Shown piece by piece: positions 11,520 to 23,619 of a DNA stretch of 64,000 nucleotides. The position numbers were made by a program, and so were the translations under genes. The first letter of the stretch is position 1, and every line of letters begins with the position of its first letter. The stretch is from Nomia melanderi. Lineage: Eukaryota; Arthropoda; Insecta; Hymenoptera; Halictidae. The stretch lies in assembly GCF_051020985.1 (NCBI RefSeq), contig NW_027475140.1, forward strand, positions 2,542,001 to 2,606,000, in the 5' to 3' direction. The notes beneath the pieces were generated by a model. It searched no databases. It saw nothing but the letters and a program-made list of their open reading frames with translations, and was not told where the DNA came from.

Positions 11520-12700
11520 GCACTTTGATTTATTGCGCTATCTGTAATAGCACCCGAGATATCACCAGATATATATTGGATTTTTCCCTGACCCTGTGTG
11601 TCTGGCCCCATGAGACGTTGGTTTTCTCGGCCCCTGGTGGTCCGAGGTCGTTCCCGCTGCCCAGATTCATGCGCCAGGGCCTCCTACAGACAAAGCACTT
11701 TGGTTTATTGCGCTATCTCTAATAGCACCCGAGATATCACCAGATATATGCTGGATTTTTACATGACCTTGGGTGACGGATTCCGAATATCTGTAATTTT
11801 CTCGGCCACTGGTGGTCCGAGGTTGTTCCTGCGGCACAGATTCATTCGCTAGTGCCTCCTACAGACAATGCACTTTGATTTATTGCGCTATCTGTAATAG
11901 CACCCGAGATATCACCAGATATATATTGGATTTTCCTCTGACCCTGAGTTTCCGGCCCCATGAGACGTTGGTTTACTCGGCCCCTGGTGGTCGGAAGTCG
12001 TTCCCGCTGGCCAGATTCATGCGCCAGGGCCTACTACAGACAATGCACTTTGATTTATTGCGCTATCTGTAATAGCACCCGAGATATCACCAGATATATA
12101 TTGGATTTTCCCCTGACCCTGAGTGTCCGGCCCCGTGAGTCGGTGGTTTTCTCGGCCCGTGGTGGTCCGAGGTCGTTCCCGCTGGCCAGATTCATGCGCC
12201 AGGGCCTCCTACAGACAAGGCACTTTGATTTATTGCGCTATCTGTAATAGCACCCGAGATATCACCAGATATATATTTGATTTTTCCCTGACCCTTAGTT
12301 TCCGGCCCCATGAGACGGCGGTTTTCTCGGGCCCTGGTGGTCCGAGGTCGTTCCCGATGCACAGATTCATGCGCCAGGGCCTGCAACGGACAATGCACTT
12401 TGATTTATTGCGCTATCTGTAATAGCACCCGAGATGTCACCAGATATATATTGGATTTTTCCCTGACCCTGAGAGTCCGGCCCCATGAGACGGTGGTTTT
12501 CTCGGCCCCTGGTGGTCCGAGGTCGTTCCCGCTGCCCAGATTCATGCGCCAGGGCCTCCTACAGGCAATGCACTTTGGTTTATTACGCTATCTCTAATAG
12601 CACCCGAGATATCACCATATATTTGCTGGATTTTTACATGACCTTGGGTGACGGATTCCGAATATCTGAAATTTTCTCGGCCACTGGTGGTCCGAGGTCG
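11520..12700 (+). repeat. Twelve-unit HOR segment (offset 2,100 bp), copy 1
   Basis: About 1,180 bp match 13,620-14,800 at exactly 2,100 bp. Shared rare features are GTGTGTCTGGCCCC, the divergent units at 11,725 and 12,600, GGAAGTCGTTCCC, GTGAGTCGG with GGCCCGTGG, CTGCAACGGACAATG, and the CACCATATATTTGCTGG start. A handful of substitutions were noticed, for example ATTCG against AGTCG near 11,834 and 13,934. Confidence 0.85.
11725..11899 (+). repeat. Divergent unit type Z
   Basis: Z unit inside the twelve-unit HOR, with GGTTGTTCC and ATTCGCTAGTGCC. It is paralogous to the unit at 13,825. Confidence 0.9.
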
Positions 12701-12774
12701 TTCGAGCTGCACAGATTCATTCGCCTGGGCCTCCTACAGACAATGCTCTTTGATTTATGGCGCTATCTGTAATA
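12600..12774 (+). repeat. Chimeric divergent unit (Z left half, ordinary right half)
   Basis: It starts CACCATATATTTGCTGG and carries the Z block to about 12,690, then changes to TTCGAGCTGCAC and ATTCATTCGCCTGGGCC, as in the ordinary unit at about 10,945. Its sister at 14,700 is Z throughout. Confidence 0.85.
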
Positions 12775-13474
12775 GCACCCGAGATATCACCAGATATATA
12801 TTGGATTTTTCCCTGACCCTGAGTGTCCGGCCCAATGAGACGGTGGTTTACTCGGCCCCTGGTGGTCGGAGGTCGTTCCCGCTGGCCAGATTCATTCGCC
12901 TGGGCCTTCTACAGACAATGCACTTTGATTTATTGCGCTATCTGTAATAGCACCCGTGATATCACCAGATATATATTGGATTTTCCCCTGACCCTGAGGG
13001 TCCGGACCCATGAGACGGTGGTTTTCTCGGCCCCTGGTGGTCCGAGGTCGTTCCAACTGCCCAGATTCATGCGCCAGGGCCTCCTACAGACAGTGCACTT
13101 TGGTTTATTGCGCTATCTGTAATAGCATCCGAGATATCACCAGATATATATTGGATTTTCCCATGACCCTGAGTGTCCGGACCCATGAGACGGTGGTTTT
13201 CTCGGCCCCTGGTGGTCCGAGGTCGTTCCCGCTGCACAGAATCATTCGCCTGGGCCTCCTGCATACAATTCACTTTGGTTTATTGCGCTATCTCTAATAG
13301 CACCCGAGATATCACCAGATATATATTGGATTTTCCCCTGTCCCTGAGTGTCCGGACCCATGAAACGGTGGTTTTCTCGGCCCCTGGTGGTCCGAGGTCG
13401 TTCCCGCTGCCCAGATTCATGCGCCAGGGCCTCCTACAGACAAGGTACTTTGGTTTACTGCGCTATCTGTAATA

Positions 13475-13649
13475 GCACCCGAGATATCACCAGATATATG
13501 CTGGATTTTTACATGACCTTGGGTGACGGATTCCGAATATCTGTAATTTTTTCGGCCACTGGTGGTCCGAGGTTGTTCCTGCGGCACAGATTCATTCGCC
13601 AGTGCCTCCTACAGACAATGCACTTTGATTTATTGCGCTATCTGTAATA
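13475..13649 (+). repeat. Divergent unit type Z
   Basis: Z unit with TTTTTTCGGCCACTGG (one T replaces the C of CTCGG) and GGTTGTTCC. Confidence 0.9.
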
Positions 13650-14800
13650 GCACCCGAGATATCACCAGATATATATTGGATTTTTCCCTGACCCTGTGTG
13701 TCTGGCCCCATGAGACGTTGGTTTTCTCGGCCCCTGGTGGTCCGAGGTCGTTCCCGCTGCCCAGATTCATGCGCCAGGGCCTCCTGCAGACAAAGCACTT
13801 TGGTTTATTGCGCTATCTCTAATAGCACCCGAGATATCACCAGATATATGCTGGATTTTTACATGACCTTGGGTGACGGATTCCGAATATCTGTAATTTT
13901 CTCGGCCACTGGTGGTCCGAGGTTGTTCCTGCGGCACAGATTCAGTCGCTAGTGCCTCCTACAGACAATGCACTTTGATTTATTGCGCTATCTGTAATAG
14001 CACCCGAGATATCACCAGATATATATTGGATTTTCCCCTGACCCTGAGTGTCCGGCCCCATGAGACATTGGTTTACTCGGCCCCTGGTGGTCGGAAGTCG
14101 TTCCCGCTGGCCAGATTCATGCGCCAGGGCCTACTACAGACAATGCACTTTGATTTATTGCGCTATCTGTAATAGCACCCGAGATATCACCAGATATATA
14201 TTGGATTTTCCCCTGACCCTGAGTGTCCGGCCCCGTGAGTCGGTGGTTTTCTCGGCCCGTGGTGGTCCGAGGTCGTTCCCGCTGGCCAGATTCATGCGCC
14301 AGGGCCTCCTACAGACAGGGCACTTTGATTTATTGCGCTATCTGTAATAGCACCCGAGATATCACCAGATATATATTTGATTTTTCCCTGACCCTTAGTT
14401 TCCGGCCCCATGAGACGGCGGTTTTCTCGGGCCCTGGTGGTCCGAGGTCGTTCCCGATGCACAGATTCATGCGCCAGGGCCTGCAACGGACAATGCACTT
14501 TGATTTATTGCGCTATCTGTAATAGCACCCGAGATGTCACCAGATATATATTGGATTTTTCCCTGACCCTGAGAGTCCGGCCCCATGAGACGGTGGTTTT
14601 CTCGGCCCCTGGTGGTCCGAGGTCGTTCCCGCTGCCCAGATTCATGCGCCAGGGCCTCCTACAGGCAATGCACTTTGGTTTATTACGCTATCTCTAATAG
14701 CACCCGAGATATCACCATATATTTGCTGGATTTTTACATGACCTTGGGTGACGGATTCCGAATATCTGTAATTTTCTCGGCCACTGGTGGTCCGAGGTCG
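13620..14800 (+). repeat. Twelve-unit HOR segment, copy 2
   Basis: Second copy of the 2,100-bp-spaced block. It ends in a complete divergent unit, whereas copy 1 switches to another unit in the middle of that monomer. Part of it continues into further paralogues: about 14,600-15,050 resemble 16,000-16,450 (offset 1,400), and 14,350-14,640 resemble 16,450-16,740 (offset 2,100). Confidence 0.82.
13825..13999 (+). repeat. Divergent unit type Z
   Basis: Z unit in copy 2 of the twelve-unit HOR. It differs from the 11,725 copy by ATTCAGTCGC against ATTCATTCGC. Confidence 0.9.
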
Positions 14801-14874
14801 TTCCTGCGGCACACATTCATTCGCAAGGGCCTCCTGCAGATAATTCACTTTGGTTTATTGCGCTATCTCTAATA
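14700..14874 (+). repeat. Divergent unit type Z
   Basis: Z unit with the CACCATATATTTGCTGG start and GCGGCACACATTCATTCGC, followed by CTGCAGATAATTCAC as in ordinary units. Confidence 0.9.
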
Positions 14875-16099
14875 GAACCCGAGATATCACCAGATATATA
14901 TTGGATTTTTCCCTGACCCTGAGTGTCCGGCCCCATGAGACGGTGGTTTTCTCGGCCCCTGGTGGTCCGAGGTCGTTCGAGCTGCACAGATTCATGCGCC
15001 AGGGCCTCCTACACACAATGCACTTTGATATATTGCGCTATCTGTAATAGCACCCGAGAGATCACCAGATATATATTGGATTTTTCCCTGACCCTGAGTG
15101 GCCGGCCCCATGAGACTGTGGTTTTCTCGGCTCCTGGTGGTCCGAGGTCGTTCCCGCTGGCCAGATTAATTCACCTGGGCCTCCTACAGACAATGCACTT
15201 TGATTTATTGCGCTATCTGTAATAGCACCCGAGATATCACCAGATATGTATTGGATTTTTCCCTGACCCTGAGTGTCCGGCAACATGTGACGGTGGTTTA
15301 CTCGGTCCCTGGTGGTCGGAGGTCGTTCCCGCTGGCCAGATTCATTCGCCTGGGCCTCCTACAGACAATGCACTTTGATTTATTGCGCTATCTGTAATCG
15401 CACCCAAGATATCACCAGATATATATTGGATTTTCCCCTGACCCTGAGTGTCCGGCCCCTTGAGACTGTGGTTTTCTCGGCCCCTGGTGGTCCGAGGTCG
15501 TTCCCGCTGGCCAGATTCATGCGCCAGGGCCTCCTACAGACAATGCACTTTGATTTATTGCGCTATCTGTAATAGCACCCGAGATATCACCAGATATATA
15601 TTGGATTTTCCCCTGACCCTGAGTGTCCGGCCCCATGAGACTGTGGTTTTGTCGGCCCGTGGTGGTTCGAGGTCGTTCCCGCTGCACAGATTCATGCGGC
15701 ATGGCCTCCTGCAGATAATTCACTTTGGTTTTTTGCGCTATCGCTAATAGCACCCGTGATATCACCAGAAATATATTGGATTTTACCCTGACCCTGAGTG
15801 TCCGGACCCATGAGACGGTGGTTTTCTCGGCCCCTGGTGGTCCGAGGTCGTTCGAGCTGCAAAGATTCATTCGCCTGGGCCTCCTACAGACAGTGCACTT
15901 TGGTTTATTGCGCTATCTGTAATAGCACCCGAGATGTCACCAGATATATATTGGATTTTTCCCTGACCCTGAGTGTCCGGCCCCATGAGACGGTGGTTTT
16001 CTCGGCCCCTGGTGGTCCGAGGTCGTTCCCGCTGCCCAGATTCATGCGCCAGGGCCTCCTACAGACAGTGCACCTTGGTTTATTACGCTATCACTAATA

Positions 16100-16274
16100 G
16101 CACCCGAGATATCACCATATATTTGCTGAATTTTTACATGACCTTGGGTGACGGATTCCGAATATCTGTAATTTTCTCGGCCACTGGTGGTCCGAGGTCA
16201 TTCCTGCGGCACACATTCATTCGCAAGGGCCTCCTGCAGATAATTCACTTTGGTTTATTGCGCTATCTCTAATA
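16100..16274 (+). repeat. Divergent unit type Z
   Basis: Paralogue of the 14,700 unit at eight units' distance, with TTTGCTGAATT and GAGGTCATTCC. It is the last Z unit before a gap of about 24 kb without any. Confidence 0.9.
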
Positions 16275-16574
16275 GAACCCGAGATATCACCAGATATATA
16301 TTGGATTTTTCCCTGACCCTGAGTGTCCGGCCCCATGAGACGGTGGTTTTCTCGGCACCTGGTGGTCCGAGGTCGTTCGAGCTGCACAGATTCATGCGCC
16401 AGGGCCTCCTACACACAATGCACTTTGATTTATTGCGCTATCTGTAATAGCACCCGAGATATCAGCAGATATATATTTGATTTTTCCCTGACCCTTAGTT
16501 TCCGGCCCCATGAGACGGCGGTTTTCTCGGGCCCTGGTGGTCCGAGGTCGTTCCCGATGCACAGATTCATGCGC

Positions 16575-17650
16575 CAGGGCCTGCAACGGACAATGCACTT
16601 TGATTTATTGCGCTATCTGTAATAGCACCCGAGATGTCACCAGATATATATTGGATTTTTCCCTGACCCTGAGTGTCCGGCTCCATGAGACGGTGGTTTT
16701 CTCGGCCACTGGTGGTCCGAGGTCGTTCCTGCGGCACACATTCATTCGCAAGGGCCTCCTGCAGATAATTCACTTTGGTTTATTGCGCTATCTCCAATAG
16801 AACCCGAGATATCACCAGATATATATTGGATTTTTCTCTGACCCTGAGTGTCCGGCCCCATGAGACGGTGGTTTTCTCGGCCCCTGGTGGTCCGAGGTCG
16901 TTCGAGCTGCACAGATTCATGCGCCGGGGCCTTCTACAGACAATGCACTTTGATTTATTGCGCTATCTATAATAGCACCCGAGATATCACCAGATATATA
17001 TTGGATTTAACCCTGACCCTGAGTGTCCGGCCCCATGAGACGGTGGTTTTCTCGGCCCCTGGTGGTCCGTGGTCGTTCCCGCTGCACAGATTCATGCGCC
17101 AGGGCGCCCTGCAGATAATTCACTTTGATTGATTGCGCTTTCTCTAATAGCACCCGAGATATCACCAGATATATATTGGATTTTTCCCTGACCCTGACAG
17201 TCCGACCCCATGAGACGCTGGTTTTCTCGGCCCCTGGTGGTCCGAGGTCGTTCCCGCTGCACAGATTCATACGCCAGGGCCGCCTGCAGACAATGCACTT
17301 TGATTGATTGCGCTATCTGTAATAGCACCAGAGATATCACCAGATATATATTGGATTTTTGCTTGACCCTGACAGTCCGGCCCCATGTGTCGATGGTTTT
17401 CTCGGTCCCTCGTGGTCCGAGCTCGATCCCGCTGCACAGATTCATGCGCCAGGGCCCCCTGCAGACAATGCACTTTGATTTATTTCGCTATCTCTAATAG
17501 CACCCGCGGATATCACCAGATATATATTGGATTTTTCCCTGACCCTGAGTGTCCGACCCCATGAGACGGTGGTTTTCTCGGCCCCTGGAGGTCCGAGGTC
17601 GTTCCAGCAGCACAGATTCATGCGCCAGAGCCTCCTGCAGACAATGCACT
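16575..17650 (+). repeat. Thirteen-unit HOR segment (offset 2,275 bp), copy 1
   Basis: This block spans the change from domain I to domain II and is matched by 18,850-19,925. Shared markers include CTGCAACGGACAATG, the hybrid unit, AATAGAACCCGAG, TTTAACCCTGACC, the TTGATTGATTGCGC ends, TTTTTGCTTGACCC, and a unit with one inserted base at its start (CACCCGCGGATATC here, CACCCATGGATATC in the copy). Confidence 0.85.
16625..16799 (+). repeat. Hybrid unit: ordinary left half, Z right half
   Basis: The left half is ordinary (GAGTGTCCGGCTCCATGAGACGG). From about 16,705 it reads GGCCACTGGTGG, CCTGCGGCACACATTC and ATTCGCAAGG, which are Z features. It ends CTCCAATAGAACCC. Confidence 0.8.
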
Positions 17651-17675
17651 TTGGTTTATTGCGCTATCTGTAATA

Positions 17676-18780
17676 GCACCCGAGATATCACCAGATATAT
17701 ATTGGATTTTTCCCTCACCCTGACAGTTCGAGCCCATGAGACGGTGGTTTTCTCTGCCCCTGGTGGTCCGACGTCGATTCCGCTGCACAGATTCATGCGC
17801 CAGGGCCTCCTGCAGACAATGCACTTTGATTTATTTCCCTATCTCTAATAGCACCCGGGATATCACCCGATATATATTGCATTTTTCCTTGACCCTGACG
17901 GTCCGGCCCCATGTGTCGATGGTTTTCTCGGTCCCTCGTGGTCCGAGGTCGATCCCGCTGCACAGATTCATGCGCCAGGGCCCCCTGCAGATAATGCACT
18001 TTGATTTATTGCACTATCTCTAATAGCACCCGAGATATCACCAGCTTTATATTGGATTTTTCCCTGACCCTGACAGTCCGGCCCCATGAGACGGTGATTT
18101 TCTCGGCCCCCGGTGGTCCGAGGTCGATCACGCTGCACAGATTCATGCGCTAGGGCCTCCTGCAGACAATGCACTTTGATTTATTGCCCTATCTGTAATA
18201 GCACCCGAGATATCGCCAGATATATATTGGATTTTTCCATGACCCTGAGTGTCCGGCCTCATGAGACGGTGGTTTTCTCGGCCCCTGGTGGTCCGAGGTC
18301 GTTCCCGCTGCACAGATTCATGCGCCAGGGCCTCCTATAGATAATTCACTTTGGTTTATTGCGCTATCTCTAATAGCACCCGAGATATCACCAGATATAT
18401 ATTGAATTTTTCCCTGACCCTGAGTGTCCGCCGCATGAGACGGTAGTTTTCTCGGCCCCTGGTGGTCCGAGGTCGTTCCCGGTGCACAGATTCATGCGCT
18501 AGGGACTCCTGCAGACAATGCACTTTGATTTATTGCGCTATCTCTAATAGCACCCGAGATATCACCAGATATATATTGGATTTTTCACTGACCCTGTGTG
18601 TGCGGCCCCATGAGACGGTGGTTTTCTCGGCCCCCGGTGGTCCGAGGTCGATCCCGCTGCACAGATTCATGCGGCAGGGCCCCCTGCAGATAATTCACTT
18701 TGATTTATTGCGCTAACTCTAATAGCACCCGGGATATCACCAGGTTTATATTGGATTTCTCCCTGACCCTGAGTGCCCGG
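17676..18780 (+). repeat. Block whose two halves have separate paralogues
   Basis: The left part, about 17,676-18,236, matches 21,002-21,562 (offset 3,326). It shares CCCTCACCCTGACAGTTCGAGCCC, TTTATTTCCC, TATATATTGCATTTTTCC and the CCAGCTTTATATTGG unit. The right part, about 18,230-18,780, matches 22,081-22,631 (offset 3,851). It shares CTATAGATAATTCAC, the GTCCGCCGCATGAG one-base deletion, GCTAGGGACTCC and GCGCTAACTC. The change of partner near 18,235 marks an exchange point. Confidence 0.75.
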
Positions 18781-18849
18781 CCCCATGAGACGGTGGTTTT
18801 CTCGGCCCCTGGTGGCCCGTGAGCGTCCCCGCTGCACAGATTCATGGGC

Positions 18850-19925
18850 CAGGGCCTGCAACGGACAATGCACTTTGATTTATTGCGCTATCTGCAATAG
18901 CACCCGAGATGTCACCAGATATATATTGGATTTTTCCCTGACCCTGAGTGTCCGGCTCCATGAGACGGTGGTTTTCTCGGCCACTGGTGGTCCGAGGTCG
19001 TTCCTGCGGCACACATTCATTCGCAAGGGCCTCCTGCAGATAATTCACTTTGGTTTATTGCGCTATCTCTAATAGAACCCGAGATATCACCAGGTATATA
19101 TTGGATTTTTCTCTGACCCTGAGTGTCCGGCCCCATGAGACGGTGGTTTTCTCGGCCCCTGGTGGTCCGAGGTCGTTCGAGCTGCACAGATTCATGCGCC
19201 GGGGCCTTCTACAGACAATGCACTTTGATTTATTGCGCTATCTATAATAGCACCCGAGATATCACCAGATATATATTGGATTTAACCCTGACCCTGAGTG
19301 TCCGGCCCCATGAGACGGTGGTTTTCTCGGCCCCTGGTGGTCCGTGGTCGTTCCCGCTGCACAGATTCATGCGCCAGGGCGCCCTGCAGATAATTCACTT
19401 TGATTGATTGCGCTTTCTCTAATAGCACCCGAGATATCACCAGATATATATTGGATTTTTCCCTGACCCTGACAGTCCGACCCCATGAGACGGTGGTTTT
19501 CTCGGCCCCTGGTGGTCCGAGGTCGTTGCCGCTGCACAGATTCATACGCCAGGGCCGCCTGCAGACAATGCACTTTGATTGATTGCGCTATCTGTAATAG
19601 CACCCGAGATATCACCAGATATATATTGGATTTTTGCTTGACCCTGACAGTCCGGCCCCATGTGTCGATGGTTTTCTCGGTCCCTCGTGGTCCGAGCTCG
19701 ATCCCGCTGCACAGATTCATGCGCCAGGGCCCCCTGCAGACAATGCACTTTGATTTATTTCGCTATCTCTAATAGCACCCATGGATATCACCAGATATAT
19801 ATTGGATTTTTCCCTGACCCTGAGTGTCCGACCCCATGAGACGGTGGTTTTCTCGGCCCCTGGAGGTCCGAGGTCGTTCCAGCAGCACAGATTCATGCGC
19901 CAGAGCCTCCTGCAGACAATGCACT
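18850..19925 (+). repeat. Thirteen-unit HOR segment, copy 2
   Basis: Copy of 16,575-17,650 at 13 units' distance. The left boundary lies inside a unit, where GTGAGCGTCCCC sequence is joined to the CTGCAACGGACAATG half. The right boundary is near 19,925. Carrying the domain I/II transition twice shows that the subtype boundary was itself duplicated. Confidence 0.82.
18900..19074 (+). repeat. Hybrid unit: ordinary left half, Z right half (copy)
   Basis: Paralogue of the 16,625 hybrid at 13 units, so the hybrid predates that HOR. Here the boundary reads CTCTAATAGAACCC. Confidence 0.8.
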
Positions 19926-20699
19926 TTGATTTATTGCGCTATCTCTAATAGCACCCGAGATATCACCAGATATATATTGGATTTTTCCCTGACCCTGAGT
20001 GTGCGGCCCCATGAGACGGTGGTTTTCTCGGCCCCCCGTTGGTCCGAGGTCGATCCCGCTGCACAGATTCATGCGCCAGGGCCCCCTGCAGATAATTCAC
20101 TTTGATTTATTGCGCTATATCTAATAGCACCCGGGATATCACCAGGTTTATATTGGATTTTTCCCTGACCCTGAGTGCCCGGCCCCATGAGACGGTGGTT
20201 TTCTCGGCCCCTGGTGGTCCGTGAGCGTCCCCGCTGCACAGATTCATGGGCCAGGGCCCCCTGCAGATAATTCACTTTGATTTATTGCGCTATCTCTAAT
20301 AGCACACTAGATATCACCAGAAATATATTGGATTTTTCCCTGACCCTGACAGTCCGGCCCCATGAGACGGTGATTTTCTCGGCCCCTGGTTGTCCGAGGT
20401 CGATCCCGCTGCACAGATTCATGCAACAGGGCCTCCTACAGACAATGCACTTTGGTTTAGTGCTCTATCTGTAATAGCACCCGCGATATCACCAGATATA
20501 TATTGGATTTTTCCCTGACCCTGAGTGTCCGACCCCATGAGACGGTGGTTTTCTCGGCCCCTGGTGGTCCGAGGTCGTTCCCGCTGCACAGATTCATGCG
20601 CCAGGGCCTCCTGCAGACAATGCACTTTGGTTTATTGCGCTATCTGTAATAGCACCCGAGATATCACCAGATATATATTGGATTTTTCCCTGACCCTGA

Positions 20700-21695
20700 G
20701 TGTCCGGCCCCATGAGACGGTGGTTTTATCGGCCCGTGGTGGTCCGAGGTCGTTCCCGCTGCACAGATTCATGCGCCAGGGCACCCTGCAGATAATTCAC
20801 TTTGATTGATTGCGCTTTCTCTAATAGCACCCGAGATATCACCAGATATATATTGGATTTTTCCCTGACCCTGAGTGTCCGGCCCCATGAGACGGTGGTT
20901 TTCTCGGTCCCTGGTGGTCCGTGGTCGATCCCGCTGCACAGATTCATGCGCCAGGGCTCCCTGCATATAATTCTCTTTGATTTATTGCGCTATCTCTAAT
21001 AGCACCCGAGATATCACCAGATATATATTGGATTTTTCCCTCACCCTGACAGTTCGAGCCCATGAGACGGTGGTTTTCTCTGCCCCTGGTGGTCCGACGT
21101 CGATTCCGCTGCACAGATTCATGCGCCAGGGCCTCCTGCAGACAATGCACTTTGATTTATTTCCCTATCTCTAATAGCACCCGGGATATCACCAGATATA
21201 TATTGCATTTTTCCTTGACCCTGACGGTCCGGCCCCATGTGTCGATGGTTTTCTCGGTCCCTCGTGGTCCGAGGTCGATCCCGCTGCACAGATTCATGCG
21301 CCAGGGCCCCCTGCAGATAATGCACTTTGATTTATTGCACTATCTCTAATAGCACCCGAGATATCACCAGCTTTATATTGGATTTTTCCCTGACTCTGAC
21401 AGTCCGGCCCCATGAGACGGTGATTTTCTCGGCCCCCGGTGGTCCGAGGTCGATCGCGCTGCACAGATTCATGCGCTAGGGCCTCCTGCAGACAATGCAC
21501 TTTGATTTATTGCCCTATCTGTAATAGCACCCGAGATATCGCCAGATATATATTGGATTTTTCCCTGACCCTGTCAGTCCGGCCCCATGAGACAATGATT
21601 TTCTCGGCCCCTGGTGGTCCGAGGTCGATCCCGCTGCACAGATTCATGCGCCGGGGCCCCCTGCAGATAATGCACTTTGATTTATTGCGCTATCC
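20700..21695 (+). repeat. Eleven-unit HOR segment (offset 1,924 bp), copy 1
   Basis: About 1 kb repeats at 22,624-23,619. Shared rare variants are GGTTTTATCGGCCCGTGG, TTGATTGATTGCGC, CTCCCTGCATATAATTCTC, CCCTCACCCTGACAGTTCG and the CTTTATATTGG unit. The offset is 1 bp short of eleven units because copy 2 follows a unit with a C-run deletion. Confidence 0.82.
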
Positions 21696-22623
21696 CTAAT
21701 AGCACCCGAGATATCACCAGATATATATTGGATTTTCCCCTGACCCTGAGTGCCCGGCCGCAGGAGACGGTGGTTTTCTCGCCCCCTGGTGGTCCGTGAG
21801 CGTCCCCGCTGCACAGATTCATGGGCCAGGGCCCCCTGCAGATAATTCACTTTGATTTATTGCGCTATCTCTAATAGCACACTAGATATCACCAGATATA
21901 TATTGGATTTTTCCCTGACCCTGACAGTCCGGCCCCATGAGACGGTGATTTTCTCGGCCCCTGGTTGTCCGAGGTCGATCCCGCTGCACAGATTCATGCG
22001 CCAGGGCCTCCTACAGACAATGCACTTTGGTTTAGTGCTCTATCTGTATTAGCACCCGCGATATCACCAGATATATATTGGATTTTTCCATGACCCTGAG
22101 TGTCCGGCCTCATGAGACGGTGGTTTTCTCGGCCCCTGGTGGTCCGAGGTCGTTCCCGCTGCACAGATTCATGCGCCAGGGCCTCCTATAGATAATTCAC
22201 TTTGGTTTATTGCGCTATCTCTAATAGCACCCGAGATATCACCAGATATATATTGAATTTTTCCCTGACCCTGAGTGTCCGCCGCATGAGACGGTAGTTT
22301 TCTCGGCCCCTGGTGGTCCGAGGTCGTTCCCGGTGCACAGATTCATGCGCTAGGGACTCCTGCAGACAATGCACTTTGATTTATTGCGCTATCTCTAATA
22401 GCACCCGAGATATCACCAGATATATATTGGATTTTTCCCTGACCCTGAGTGTGCGGCCCCATGAGACGGTGGTTTTCTCGGCCCCCGGTGGTCCGAGGTC
22501 GATCCCGCTGCACAGATTCATGCGGCAGGGCCCCCTGCAGATAATTCACTTTGATTTATTGCGCTAACTCTAATAGCACCCGGGATATCACCAGGTTTAT
22601 ATTGGATTTTTCCCTGACCCTGA

Positions 22624-23619
22624 GTGCCCGGCCCCATGAGACGGTGGTTTTATCGGCCCGTGGTGGTCCGAGGTCGTTCCCGCTGCACAGATTCATGCGC
22701 CAGGGCACCCTGCAGATAATTCACTTTGATTGATTGCGCTTTCTCTAATAGCACCCGAGATATCACCAGATATATATTGGATTTTTCCCTGACCCTGAGT
22801 GTCCGGCCCCATGAGACGGTGGTTTTCTCGGTCCCTGGTGGTCCGTGGTCGATCCCGCTGCACAGATTCATGCGCCAGGGCTCCCTGCATATAATTCTCT
22901 TTGATTTATTGCGCTATCTCTAATAGCACCCGAGATATCACCAGATATATATTGGATTTTTCCCTCACCCTGACAGTTCGAGCCCATGAGACGGTGGTTT
23001 TCTCTGCCCCTGGTGGTCCGACGTCGATTCCGCTGCACAGATTCATGCGCCAGGGCCTCCTGCAGACAATGCACTTTGATTTATTTCCCTATCTCTAATA
23101 GCACCCGGGATATCACCCGATATATATTGCATTTTTCCTTGACCCTGACGGTCCGGCCCCATGTGTCGATGGTTTTCTCGGTCCCTCGTGGTCCGAGGTC
23201 GATCCCGCTGCACAGATTCATGCGCCAGGGCCCCCTGCAGATAATGCACTTTGATTTATTGCACTATCTCTAATAGCACCCGAGATATCACCAGCTTTAT
23301 ATTGGATTTTTCCCTGACCCTGACAGTCCGGCCCCATGAGACGGTGATTTTCTCGGCCCCCGGTGGTCCGAGGTCGATCGCGCTGCACAGATTCATGCGC
23401 TAGGGCCTCCTGCAGACAATGCACTTTGATTTATTGCCCTATCTGTAATAGCACCCGAGATATCGCCAGATATATATTGGATTTTTCCCTGACCCTGTCA
23501 GTCCGGCCCCACGAGACAATGATTTTCTCGGCCCCTGGTGGTCCGAGGTCGATCCCGCTGCACAGATTCATGCGCCGGGGCCCCCTGCAGATAATGCACT
23601 TTGATTTATTGCACTATCT
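22624..23619 (+). repeat. Eleven-unit HOR segment, copy 2
   Basis: Copy of 20,700-21,695. Its last two units were duplicated again to give the 350-bp dimer pair that starts near 23,225, so the dimer is younger than the eleven-unit copy. Confidence 0.82.

Larger units (their letters stand above)
10945..13000 (+). repeat. Ten-unit offset pair around 10.9 and 12.7 kb
   Basis: Bases 10,945-11,250 match 12,695-13,000 (offset 1,750). Both have TTCGAGCTGCAC, GACAATGCTCTTTG, TTTATGGCGC and the GGCCCAATGAGACGG unit. In the second copy this run is joined directly to the left half of a divergent unit, so the join at about 12,700 is a recombination point. Confidence 0.7.
1..17150 (+). repeat. Array domain I: GT/CTACAG unit subtype
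   Basis: Units here almost always carry GAGTGTCC (GT at unit positions 49-50) and mostly CTACAG at 135-140, often followed by ACAATGCACTTTGAT. The GACAGTCC form typical of later units is absent. Nine of the eighteen fully divergent units lie here. Higher-order copies are short, partial and overlapping, with offsets of 3, 5, 8, 10 and 12 units, which suggests older and repeatedly reshuffled sequence. The right edge is the change seen between about 17,100 and 17,200. Confidence 0.8.

Noticed and set aside
15663..15675. Possible Pol III B box (GGTTCGAGGTC, also near 59,748)
   Set aside because: Most units read GGTCCGAGGTC, two mismatches from the GGTTCGANNCC consensus. No A box lies at the right distance, so a tRNA or SINE origin is not supported.
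10325..16274. Meaning in the 8-5-5-2-5-8 spacing of divergent units
   Set aside because: Nested duplications with offsets of 2, 5, 8 and 12 units produce such spacings without any special pattern.
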